The notes beneath the pieces are model-generated. The model did not search any database, had not been told where the DNA came from, and worked only from the letters and a program-made list of their open reading frames with translations. Positions 24,060 through 32,200 of a stretch of DNA of 64,000 nt are shown one piece after another (position 1 is the stretch's first letter; every line of letters begins with the position of its first letter). A program made the translations under genes and the position numbers. The stretch comes from Chryseobacterium sp. 18061 (GTDB lineage: Bacteria; Pseudomonadota; Gammaproteobacteria; Enterobacterales; Enterobacteriaceae): NCBI GenBank assembly GCA_902706205.1, contig CACSKA010000001.1, forward strand, positions 372,001 to 436,000, written 5' to 3'.

Positions 24060-24119
24060 AATGATGGCATATTGCTATTCATAATCAATGATGGCATTCT
24101 GCTTTCAAGGCATAATGCC
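24060..24119. promoter_or_regulatory. operator region of the immI-like divergent promoters
   Basis: Two 17-bp direct repeats (24060-24076 and 24087-24103), each beginning AATGATGGCAT, differ at two positions and are spaced by 27 bp. A perfect 11-bp palindrome GGCATAATGCC (24109-24119) contains a CATAAT -10-like hexamer. On the reverse strand TTGAAA (24108-24103) is a plausible -35. The shared GGCAT core suggests binding of the Arc-like and Mnt-like proteins. Operators are inferred. Confidence 0.6.
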
Positions 24120-24140
24120 ATTATCAAAAAGGATGGAAAT

Positions 24141-24296
24141 ATGAGCAACGAAGTCAAAACAACACTGCGCTATCCGCAGAAAGTAAAAGAAGAGTTCAAA
24201 CGGATTGCTGAAGAGGAAGGTCTTTCTGAGAACGCCGCTCTTGTACAAGCGTTAGTGTGGGCTTTGAAATTTAGGGATCAGATGCATGTACAGTAA
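24141..24296 (+). CDS. Mnt-like ribbon-helix-helix repressor, 51 residues
   Basis: ATG 24141 follows an AAGGAT ribosome site. The product has a strand (EVKTTLRYPQKV) followed by KEEFKRIAEEEGLSENAALV, the ribbon-helix-helix layout of Mnt/Arc. It is short, without the long Mnt C-terminus. It is divergent from the Arc-like gene and is followed, with a 10-bp overlap in the longest reading, by the antirepressor. The pair resembles P22 immI arc-mnt-ant logic, though with different gene directions. Confidence 0.75.
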   Translation: MSNEVKTTLRYPQKVKEEFKRIAEEEGLSENAALVQALVWALKFRDQMHVQ

Positions 24297-24305
24297 AAAC
24301 AGCGA

Positions 24306-24331
24306 AGCCCCAGCTGCGTCAACAGTCGGGG
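24306..24331 (+). terminator. hairpin inside the leader of the antirepressor
   Basis: GCCCC and GGGGC arms flank a loop of about 15 bases with no T-run. It lies between the Mnt-like stop and the preferred antirepressor ATG and may attenuate or control its translation. Confidence 0.35.
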
Positions 24332-24369
24332 CCTCTGATTTGCCGGTTAACCTTCACGAGAAAACCAAC

Positions 24370-25092
24370 ATGAAAAGTATAGCGAATAAAGAGTTAGCTT
24401 TCCACAGCACCGTCTTCACACCTGTAATTCATGAGAAACAAATCTGGCTTACCGCCTCTGAACTTGCAAAGGCTCTGGAATACAAAAAAACAGATGCCGT
24501 ATCGCAACTGTACACCCGCAATTCTGATGAGTTCTCCGAGGCAATGACAACGACCCTCAAGTTGAGGGTGGTTAGAAAAACTGGTGATGTTGACATGATG
24601 GTTCGCTGTTTTTCTCTTCGCGGAGCGCATTTGATTGCAATGTTTTCTGATACGCCGGTAGCAAAAGAATTCCGTCGCTGGGCATTGGATGTAATGGACA
24701 AGGAAGTAAGCATGTCGCCCATTAAGCGCCGAGCCAACTATAACTTCCCGGTTGAAACAGCGGATCCTCACGACCGTAAGCACGGAAATGCATGGATGAC
24801 ACCACGTGTGATTCTGGACGAAAGGAATCGCGCTCCTGAGCTGGAGTTGCTGGGTGAGCTTGAAAAGGATGGCTACGACATTACCGGTGCAAAAATCCGC
24901 ATTCACGCAATGTACGGAATCACCAAACAGTTTGTGGAAATGCAAAACGAGCTATCAGTCGCCAGGCGACTGCTGGGAAGCCTGAATGATGTGATCACAA
25001 ACCAGACCAAGGAGCGAGGATCGAATGTTAGCTTCACGGGTAGCAACAAAGGCTTTGCTTACGGAGGATTACCGAAACGGAAACTCAACTGA
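24370..25092 (+). CDS. BRO-N/Ant-type antirepressor
   Basis: I prefer ATG 24370 (MKSIANKELAFHSTVFTPVI), because the upstream stretch to 24286 contains a hairpin; the longer start overlaps the Mnt-like gene. The 240-residue product has a BRO-N domain (IWLTASELAKALEYKKTDAV, VRCFSLRGAHLIAMFSDTPV, AKEFRRWALDVM). P22 Ant and related proteins inactivate the main repressor, causing induction. The C-terminal 100 residues are family-specific. Its expression should be checked by the Arc-like and Mnt-like proteins. Confidence 0.82.
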   Translation: MKSIANKELAFHSTVFTPVIHEKQIWLTASELAKALEYKKTDAVSQLYTRNSDEFSEAMTTTLKLRVVRKTGDVDMMVRCFSLRGAHLIAMFSDTPVAKEFRRWALDVMDKEVSMSPIKRRANYNFPVETADPHDRKHGNAWMTPRVILDERNRAPELELLGELEKDGYDITGAKIRIHAMYGITKQFVEMQNELSVARRLLGSLNDVITNQTKERGSNVSFTGSNKGFAYGGLPKRKLN

Positions 25093-25118
25093 AATTTGCA
25101 GAGATGCAAAAAGAAAAA

Positions 25119-25138
25119 CCGCCAGGTGGGCTGGCGGC
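25119..25138 (+). terminator. hairpin after the antirepressor
   Basis: A perfect CCGCCAG/CTGGCGG stem with a five-base GTGGG loop is present, but followed only by CTTACGTT rather than a T-run. It is a weak terminator or an RNA-stability element. Confidence 0.45.
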
Positions 25139-25166
25139 TTACGTTAGCTAATGATTGGAGATTCAA

Positions 25167-25955
25167 ATGCAACAATCAACATCAACTGTTCTAAATGTAG
25201 CAAATGCAATGCCGATTGTCGATCCTGATACATTCCCAGTAATTGAATGGAAGGGGCTACGCGTCGTCACTACTGAAACGCTGGCTAAGGGGTATGCTAC
25301 CGATGCCATTCGTATTCAGCAGAACCACATCCGTAATGAAGATCGCTTTGTTGAAGGTGTGCACTTTTTCAATCTCAAAGGTATTGATCTCAAGGAATTT
25401 AAAAACAGACTATCTTCAAGCGAGTCTGTTGGAAAGCAGGCGAGAAGCTTAACCCTTTGGACTGAGAAGGGCGCAGCCAGAATGTCTAAAATCGTCGATA
25501 CCGACGAGGCATGAAATTTCTTTGAGCGCCTGGAAGATTCATATTTTCACCCACGCGCATCTTCTCTTCCTCAAACCTATGAGCAGGCCCTGGAAGATTT
25601 GCTGAATAAGGTGAAAGAGAATCGCTTGATTGCTGAGCAGCGTGATCATGCGGTACGCACGAAAGCGTGGATTGGTGAAAAGCGTGAAGCTACTGCGATG
25701 GCGACCGCTTCGGCAGCTGTTCGTGAGAAGAACAAATTGGCTGAAACAGTCGGAGCATGCAGGAAGCACGCGACGATCACTGCCGTAGAGAACAAAACTG
25801 GAAATGAATATAAGTGGCAGGGATTGCGTAAATGGTGCCGTGAAAATGACGCGGTGCCTTTGGCAGTTGAGGACAAGCGCTTTGGCATGGTCAAGTCATG
25901 GCCACGAGAAGCATGGCTTGCAGTGTACGGATTAGATCTGCGTAAAATCTTCTAA
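25167..25955 (+). pseudogene. ORF6N antirepressor broken by an in-frame TGA
   Basis: The frame starts at ATG 25167 behind TTGGAG and runs for 115 codons with an ORF6N domain (IEWKGLRVVTTETLAKGYAT, RFVEGVHFFNLKGIDLKEF, LWTEKGAARMSKIVDTDEA). A TGA at 25512-25514 stops it. The same frame continues directly as NFFERLEDSYF... to 25955, including a coiled coil and a C-terminal domain (WQGLRKWCRENDAVPLAVED) typical of these antirepressors. In the expected IVDTDEAWNFF context the stop replaces a Trp (TGG to TGA). A truncated 115-residue protein may still be made. Confidence 0.85.
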
Positions 25956-25974
25956 ATTAGCCGTACTTTCATCC

Positions 25975-25997
25975 AACCCGCTTAACTGCGGGTTTTT
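25975..25997 (+). terminator. terminator after the ORF6N gene
   Basis: AACCCGC and GCGGGTT arms with a TTAACT loop precede a T5 tract. Confidence 0.7.
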
Positions 25998-26059
25998 GCA
26001 TTGCCTTGCTCCACCCCTCTGATACCATGTGACAAACTGTTACTTGTGGGGATAGGGAC

Positions 26060-26656
26060 GTGAATAAAGCATTTGTAGCTATGGGGTTTATTGCATTAAT
26101 AATTACATGCATTTTCGCAGCAAGGGAGCCGATATCCTTGGTGTTTATCGTCGGTGCATTTGTTCTTATTGGTTATCTTTTCGCTAAAATTGGCGAAAAA
26201 GCAAAATTCAATAACCACCTTTCAGCTGCAGAAAGAAAAGGAACTTTCCGGTTTTGCTCTGTGGGTTTTTTGGCATTGTCATTAGCTGCAAATATTGGTT
26301 TTCTTTTTTGGGTGAATTCCAAAACGCCAATCTGGGGTGATCAATATGTGGAAAGAATGCAATACGAGGCACGCAAAAAGGCAGAGAAAAGGGAAGAACA
26401 GGAGCAAGATAAAAAACGAATTATAGCCGAGTCTACTGCTGAGAAATCAGTTAAATCCAACCTGAAAGATCCATCATCGGCAAAGTTCTCTGAGGTCAAA
26501 ATAGGAAAAGATGGTTCTGTGTGCGGAACTGTAAATGCAAAAAACAGCTTTGGGGCTTACTCCGGAGACTCTCGGTATGTTTCTTCTGGCGGGAATGCGG
26601 TAATAGATGATGGCAGTCAAGAGTTTTCCAATGCCTGGGACTCGCAATGTAACTAA
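26060..26656 (+). CDS. AT-rich membrane protein of the accessory island, exclusion candidate
   Basis: The start is GTG 26060 after GATAGGGA. The 198-residue product has three hydrophobic segments (about residues 5-21, 26-44, 67-86). A charged helix (KKAEKREEQEQDKKR) and a soluble C-terminal domain follow, with SVKSNLKDPSSAKFSEVKIG and GTVNAKNSFGAYSG, a pattern I associate with small phage/plasmid membrane or lipoprotein-like domains. The gene is AT-rich compared with neighbouring tail genes and framed by terminators, as in moron genes. Superinfection exclusion is possible but unproven. Confidence 0.65.
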   Translation: MNKAFVAMGFIALIITCIFAAREPISLVFIVGAFVLIGYLFAKIGEKAKFNNHLSAAERKGTFRFCSVGFLALSLAANIGFLFWVNSKTPIWGDQYVERMQYEARKKAEKREEQEQDKKRIIAESTAEKSVKSNLKDPSSAKFSEVKIGKDGSVCGTVNAKNSFGAYSGDSRYVSSGGNAVIDDGSQEFSNAWDSQCN

Positions 26657-26674
26657 TATGATTAACAACAACCA

Positions 26675-26698
26675 AACCTCGCCACGGCGGGGTTTTTT
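26675..26698 (+). terminator. terminator at the right edge of the accessory island
   Basis: AACCTCGCC and GGCGGGGTT arms with an AC loop are followed by a T6 tract, 15 bp before the M gene ATG. Confidence 0.75.
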
Positions 26699-26712
26699 AT
26701 TGGGAGTAATCC

Positions 26713-27066
26713 ATGCCAGAAACATTCACCTGGTCGCCACAGAAAGGATATAGCGTAACCCGGCAGCCTAATGTCGCAGTGGTTAAGCTAGGCGACGGAT
26801 ACGAGCAGCGTCAGACGAAAGGCATTAACCCTCTGATGGACAGCTACTCGCTGACGTTCAAGGGTGTTGATGACAACAAATGCAGTCAGCCAAACATTGC
26901 TAAAGCAGCTGAGTCGTTCATCAAAGCACGAATGGCGGTGGAGTCGTTCTACTGGACACCATCGGATACAGGAGTGCAAAGACTGTTCGTCTGTCGCTCC
27001 TGGAATATGACAAAGACCGGCCCGCTATATGAGCTGACCGCAACGTTTGAGCAAGTACCAAGATGA
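26713..27066 (+). CDS. minor tail protein M-like
   Basis: The product has 117 residues with the gpM layout: TFTWSPQKGYSVTRQPNVAV, KLGDGYEQRQTKGIN, then SFYWTPSD and a final TATFEQVPR. These match lambda gpM (GDGYSQR and FEQV blocks). It works at the tail tip with L, K, I and J. It was separated from the tape measure gene by the immI-like island. The stop overlaps the next ATG (ATGA). Confidence 0.85.
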   Translation: MPETFTWSPQKGYSVTRQPNVAVVKLGDGYEQRQTKGINPLMDSYSLTFKGVDDNKCSQPNIAKAAESFIKARMAVESFYWTPSDTGVQRLFVCRSWNMTKTGPLYELTATFEQVPR

Positions 27067-27350
27067 TAAAACTATCACATAGCGCGGTAATTGGCAGCCC
27101 CAGAAAGCAAGCAACATATTCAAGCGATAATGAAAGGAAGTAGCGAGATATCGATGATGTTGAGCTTTGTTGTCGATATGACGCTAATGACTGGGATCAT
27201 CCTGACTTTAGCGCAAAGGGTGGCCCACACAACTGGCGAAACTACATTACAACTCCACTTAAAGATGCGTGGCCAACGTTCACCGAGTGGCAGAAGAAAG
27301 TGATAGCTCACGCACTCGACGGAGCAGCCTCACGTGAAACATGGGATTAA
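27063..27350 (+). pseudogene. small phage gene broken by an in-frame TAG
   Basis: ATG 27063 overlaps the M stop (ATGA). The frame reads MIKLSHSAVIGSPRKQATYS and then meets TAG at 27141-27143 (codon 27). It continues open to a TAA at 27348-27350 with protein-like sequence (RDIDDVELCCRYDANDWDHP, then WPTFTEWQKKVIAHALDGAA), ending just before a terminator. Total would be 95 codons. The stop follows a Lys codon where TGG is the simplest ancestor. A different-frame ORF at 27091-27303 is a shadow. The gene's function is unknown. Confidence 0.75.
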
Positions 27351-27354
27351 TAGC

Positions 27355-27378
27355 AAGCCACCTCAGGGTGGCTTTTTT
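27355..27378 (+). terminator. terminator before the L gene
   Basis: AAGCCACC and GGTGGCTT arms with a TCAG loop are followed by a T6 tract, 15 bp before the GTG start of L. Confidence 0.75.
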
Positions 27379-27392
27379 AATGGGAGTTTTCC

Positions 27393-28097
27393 GTGCGCGA
27401 CATACCAGCCAATTTAATAATCGACAGTGTTGACGCCGGGGTAGGCGCATTCATTGACCTGTTTGAAGCTGACCTGCAACCCTTTGGTGGCGACCTTATT
27501 CGCTTTCATTCAGGAACGAATGGCTATTTCGGTAATGTTATCTGGAAGGGCAATCAGTATCTGGCGTACCCGATTGCGGTTGAAGGGTTTGAGACGAAGA
27601 ACGAGGGAACGTACGCCAGACCGACAATGGCAGTGGCGAACGTCACCGGGTTGCTGACAGGCATTAACCACGACTTTGACGACATGCTCGGCGTTGTCAT
27701 AACCCGGCGTCAGGTTCCGGTTAAGTATCTGGATGCTGTTAATTTCCCAAACGGCAATCCTGACGCTGATCCAACGCAAGAAGCCGTTTCCCGTTACGTT
27801 GTTGAAGAGATGACGGAGGAAACGTTCGAGCAGGTTTCTTACGCCCTGGCGACGCCTATTGACTGCGATAACGCCATTATCCCTGCGCGAACAATCCTCG
27901 CTGACGTGTGCCAGTGGCAATATCGCGGCGTTGGGTGCGGGTATGATGGGCCACCGGTAGCAGATGAACGCGACAACCCAACAACAGACCCGACTAAAGA
28001 CAAGTGCTCTCACCGTCGCAGCGGTTGTCGATTCCGTTACCCACGCCCTGAACCGTTGCCAATAAGCAGCTTCCCCGGCTCCCAGAAGGTTTCCTGA
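27393..28097 (+). CDS. minor tail protein L-like, Cys-rich C-terminus
   Basis: The start is GTG 27393. The 234-residue product has the gpL layout, with four cysteines in the C-terminal third: C in IDCDNA, DVCQWQYRGVGCGY and DKCSHRRSGC. Lambda gpL binds a 4Fe-4S cluster through such cysteines. It forms part of the tail tip. The stop overlaps the K start (ATG at 28097). Confidence 0.85.
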   Translation: MRDIPANLIIDSVDAGVGAFIDLFEADLQPFGGDLIRFHSGTNGYFGNVIWKGNQYLAYPIAVEGFETKNEGTYARPTMAVANVTGLLTGINHDFDDMLGVVITRRQVPVKYLDAVNFPNGNPDADPTQEAVSRYVVEEMTEETFEQVSYALATPIDCDNAIIPARTILADVCQWQYRGVGCGYDGPPVADERDNPTTDPTKDKCSHRRSGCRFRYPRPEPLPISSFPGSQKVS

Positions 28098-28816
28098 TGC
28101 AAGAGTTAATCGACTATGCGGCATCGTCGCAGGACGAGGTGTGCGCGTTGATTATCGATGATGAACGCGTGTATCGATGTCCAAACGTCCACCCCGACCC
28201 AGGCAGGCACTTCCGAATCAGTGATAGCGACTGGCTGGCAGCAGAGGAAGAAGGGGAGGTGACTGCGGTATTTCACTCGCACCCGGGAAACACCCCTGTA
28301 TTGTCAGGTGCAGATCGTCATATGCAGGTTATCACTGGTCTTCCCTGGCTCTTGGCGTCTGGTGGCCGTGTCATGGAGTTCAGGCCAGTTCCCTTTCTTC
28401 TGGGCCGTAAGTTCGGGCATGGTGTAATGGACTGCTACACCCTGTTCAGGGATGCGTATCACCTGTGCGGGATTGATTTACCTGACTTCGATCGCGCAAA
28501 CGGATGGTGGTTACGGGGTGAAAATCTTTACCTGACTAACATGCCACTTAATGGGTTCCATCAGATTTCAGCAAAGGAAGCGCAGCCGGGTGACGTCATT
28601 ATCCGGCAACCCTTCCCGGGCGCAGATCCTTGCCACGCGATGATTTTGCTTGAGGACAATATCGTACTCCACCATGACCACGCCGGGCACCTGAGTCGCA
28701 GGGAGCCTATGCGGCCAGCATACATTAAACAGATGCATTCAATCTGGAGGCATGAACAGTGCTTATCTTTAAATTTGCAGGGCATTTACGCCGATTTCAC
28801 CGCCAGATCTCTTTAA
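28097..28816 (+). CDS. tail tip protein K-like: JAMM plus NlpC/P60 peptidase domains
   Basis: The product has 239 residues. The N-terminal JAMM/MPN domain shows HSH at residues 60-62 and Asp73 (VFHSHPGNTPVLSGAD), the zinc-binding pattern. The C-terminal NlpC/P60 domain has Cys113 (MDCYTLFRD) and His180 (ADPCHAMIL). Lambda gpK has the same two-domain form, and the NlpC/P60 part can cut peptidoglycan during DNA entry. It overlaps the I gene by 58 bp. Confidence 0.9.
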   Translation: MQELIDYAASSQDEVCALIIDDERVYRCPNVHPDPGRHFRISDSDWLAAEEEGEVTAVFHSHPGNTPVLSGADRHMQVITGLPWLLASGGRVMEFRPVPFLLGRKFGHGVMDCYTLFRDAYHLCGIDLPDFDRANGWWLRGENLYLTNMPLNGFHQISAKEAQPGDVIIRQPFPGADPCHAMILLEDNIVLHHDHAGHLSRREPMRPAYIKQMHSIWRHEQCLSLNLQGIYADFTARSL

Positions 28817-29286
28817 ATGTTGAAACCCCAGCGCAGGGTCTCAGATTGCTTCTCGCGCAGAACCATGAATTTAAAAAGGCGTTCCTGAGTTCAAAAATTA
28901 GGCTTCGGATAGCTGGAGAGGATGTCAGTGAATCCTCAATTAACTGGCATATGGACCGACGACTGAAGAATGGATCGACTGTCATATTTGCTCCAGTTGT
29001 CGAGGGTGCAATATCTGGTACGGCGGCGTTAGTTATTTCTCTTGTGGTGACTGCCGCATCAGTGGCTTATTCGGTCTATTCGGCGCGCAATATGAAGACC
29101 AAAACATCAGCCGAGGCGGCGGATAATAACACGCTGACAAATAACTCTTTTACCAGCGCCGAAAACCGGGTTGGCCAGGGCAGGCCCGTGCCAATACTCT
29201 TGGGCGAAATGGTGGTTGGCAGCAACGTTATCAGTCTCGGTATAGATACATCCAATAACCAGGACTGGACTGAATCAATTAGTTAA
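28759..29286 (+). CDS. tail assembly protein I-like
   Basis: The start is GTG 28759, inside the K gene. The 175-residue product has an N-terminal ubiquitin-like domain (LIFKFAGHLRRFHRQISLNV) and a hydrophobic segment around residues 85-110 (AISGTAALVISLVVTAASVA). A Gly/Asn-rich end carries GQGRPVPILLGEM. This is the gpI pattern. It is needed for tail tip assembly and usually does not remain in the virion. J follows after 9 bp. Confidence 0.85.
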   Translation: MLIFKFAGHLRRFHRQISLNVETPAQGLRLLLAQNHEFKKAFLSSKIRLRIAGEDVSESSINWHMDRRLKNGSTVIFAPVVEGAISGTAALVISLVVTAASVAYSVYSARNMKTKTSAEAADNNTLTNNSFTSAENRVGQGRPVPILLGEMVVGSNVISLGIDTSNNQDWTESIS

Positions 29287-29295
29287 GGTGGCATA

Positions 29296-32200
29296 ATGTC
29301 AAGTGGCGGCGGCGGCGGATCAACTCCCAAACTTATCGATGACAATCTCAAATCAAAACAATTTTACCGCGTTCTCGACCTTATCAGTGAAGGCCCAATA
29401 TACGGTCCGATAGACCAGTCCCATCTTTCATCTTTCCTGCTGAACGACACGCCTGTAACGGATGTGAGCGGTAATATCAGTGTTAATGGTGTAAGCGTTG
29501 CATGGAGGCCTGGTTCTGAGACGCAGCAGCCTATTAACGGTTTTTCTGCGATTGAAGCAACGACGATTATCAATACCGATGTCACTTTTGACACCCCACT
29601 GGTCAGGACAATAACCGATCAGGAAGTAACGCGGGTTCGTTTCAACGTTGGTGTTACGGGTCTTGTTGAGCAAGATACCAAAGGAAATCAACATAATACT
29701 TCCGTAACGATGGTGCTGGAAACCAGAGTTGGATCTACCGGGTGGGCAGTAGAACAGACCGTCACCATCTCTGGGAAAATTTCTGGGGAATATCTGGAGG
29801 CATATGTCATTGATGCTCCAGAGACTAAGCCTTTTGATATCCGAGTACGCCGAATCACTCCCGACAGCACCAGTGACTTACTGACAAACGGAACTATCTG
29901 GAACAGCTATACAGAAATCACCGACGATAATTTAAATTACCCGTTCTCAGCGATTGCCGGTGCAGTGATAGACCGGGATCAGTATAACGATACCCCAAAT
30001 CGCACTTATCATCTGCGTGGTCTTATTGTTGACGTTCCTGACAACTATGACCCAATAACCAAAACGTATGCAGGCCTATGGACGGGAGGTTTTAAAAAAG
30101 CCTGGACTAACAATCCTGCATGGTTATTCCGTGAACTGGCAAAAAATGAGCGATTTGGTCTTGCTCGTCGTGCTGGCTACGTCGATGTTGATGATGGATC
30201 AATGTATGTGCTCTCTCAGTATTGCGATCAGTTGGTCAATGACGGGTACGGAGGAAAAGAACCTCGAATGACCCTGAATGCATACATCACTGAGCAGGCA
30301 AGCGCTCGAGACATCCTCGATAAAGTCGCCGGGATGTTTCGTGGAATTGCATTGTGGGATGGGATGCGTTTATCGGTGATGCTTGATGCGCCTCAAGACC
30401 CTATCGCGACCATTACGAACGCCAATGTTGTCGATGGAAAATTTAGTCGCAGCTCAGTAAAGCGCTCAGAAAAATACAATGCGGTCGTAGTCTCCTGGAC
30501 TGATCCTGACAATGGTTGGGAACAGGTTAAAGAGTATGTTTCTGACGACGAGATGATTGCACGCGGAAACTATAACGAAACTACGCTGGAGGCGTTTGGG
30601 TGTACTTCTCGCGGGCAGGCCTGGCGGGCAGGTAAATGGCTACTGGAAACGGCAAAACGCGAAAGCAGCCGATTATCTTTTCAGATGGCGAGGGATGCCA
30701 TAGCGTTTACGCCAGGCGACATAGTTGAAGTTATGGACAATGACTATGCGGGGGCCCGGCTTGGTGGGCGGGTTATTTCTCATTCCGGCGTGACTATCAC
30801 TGTTGATGCGGTTGATGGGTCTCTAATTTCCAATGGGGACACAATGTCCATCATGGGAAGCAATGGGAAGTTTGTTAAATATGAAATATTGAGTGCATCG
30901 GGTAATGTCATCACGCTTAAATCAGCGCCTTCCTGGGTAAGGAATGGAACAATATTTGCGGTATCAACTGGTCAGGTATCGACGCGCCTGTTCAGGGTAT
31001 TAGGGGTGACAGAGACCGAAAATAACTCTGTTTATAGCATTAGTGCTTCGCAGCATGACCCAAATAAACAAGCGGTTGTGGATGATGGGGCTATATTTGA
31101 AATCCCGACAGATACGTTGAACGGCTATCGCGTTCCGAATATTGAAAATCTGCGGATAATTAATACGAACTCCGAGACCGTTCAAACGACAGCTACATGG
31201 GAAACCGCCACAACAACCAAACGGCTGATGTTTGAGTTATATGTTTATTCTGGTGACGGAAAGGTAATTGCTCAATATGAAACCGACCAGTTCCGTTATG
31301 AGTTCTATGGGCTGAATGCCGGTAGCTATTTGCTGGGTGTTCGTGGCCGCAATGAAAACGGAATGAAGGGTGCTGAGACGCAAATCAGCATGGTTATAGG
31401 GGCACCGCCAGCGCCATCCAGTATCATCTGGACGCCAGGCCTTTTCTCTGCGGATCTTGTTCCCGTGATGCGCATTACGGCCACGACAGACACCTCATTT
31501 GAGTTCTGGTATTCAGGACAGAATCAGGTTATCAACCCTGCAGACATTGAAGACCAGACTCAATTCCTGGGGCGATCTAACCAATGGACGCTTCACGGGT
31601 TACAGGCTGACAAAACTTACTATGTTTACGTGCGCACGCGGAATGCTTTTGGTGTATCTGATTTTGTAGAAGCTTCAGGGCAGGCCTCTGATGACATTCC
31701 AGGGATGATAGAATTAATTGATGAGGCTGTCAGGGATTCAGAAGCGTTCAAAAACGTACAGGCGGGCGTTGATACAAATCTGGATGGCATGATGGAGAAT
31801 GCTCTTGCTAATCACGGAACCGTTGAGCGTCAATTTGAACAATATGGAGAGGTAAGGGCTGACGTAATTCATATAACAACCACTATTGCCGATATGGACC
31901 AGGCTTTTGCTGAATACCAGACGCAAGTGCAGGCCTCTATAGGTGAACTGAATAATGACATTGGAGATTTAAACGGAGATGTAAATTCTCTGACAGCGGC
32001 TGTAAATCAGAAAATGACAGCCGAGGTAAATAGTGATGGCACAGCTAAGGCATCATACACGCTGAACATGGGGATCGTCCGGGGCGGCATTAAATACAAT
32101 ACCGGATTCGGCATGTCTATTGAACCATCCGGAAGTACCTATAAATCTACGGTTGTTTTTGCCGCTGACCAGTTTGGAATTTATTCCGGTAGTGATCCAG

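Noticed and set aside
27091..27303. 70-residue ORF after M
   Set aside because: It starts without coupling, and another frame (27063-27350) has the ATGA overlap with M and more protein-like sequence with a single stop.
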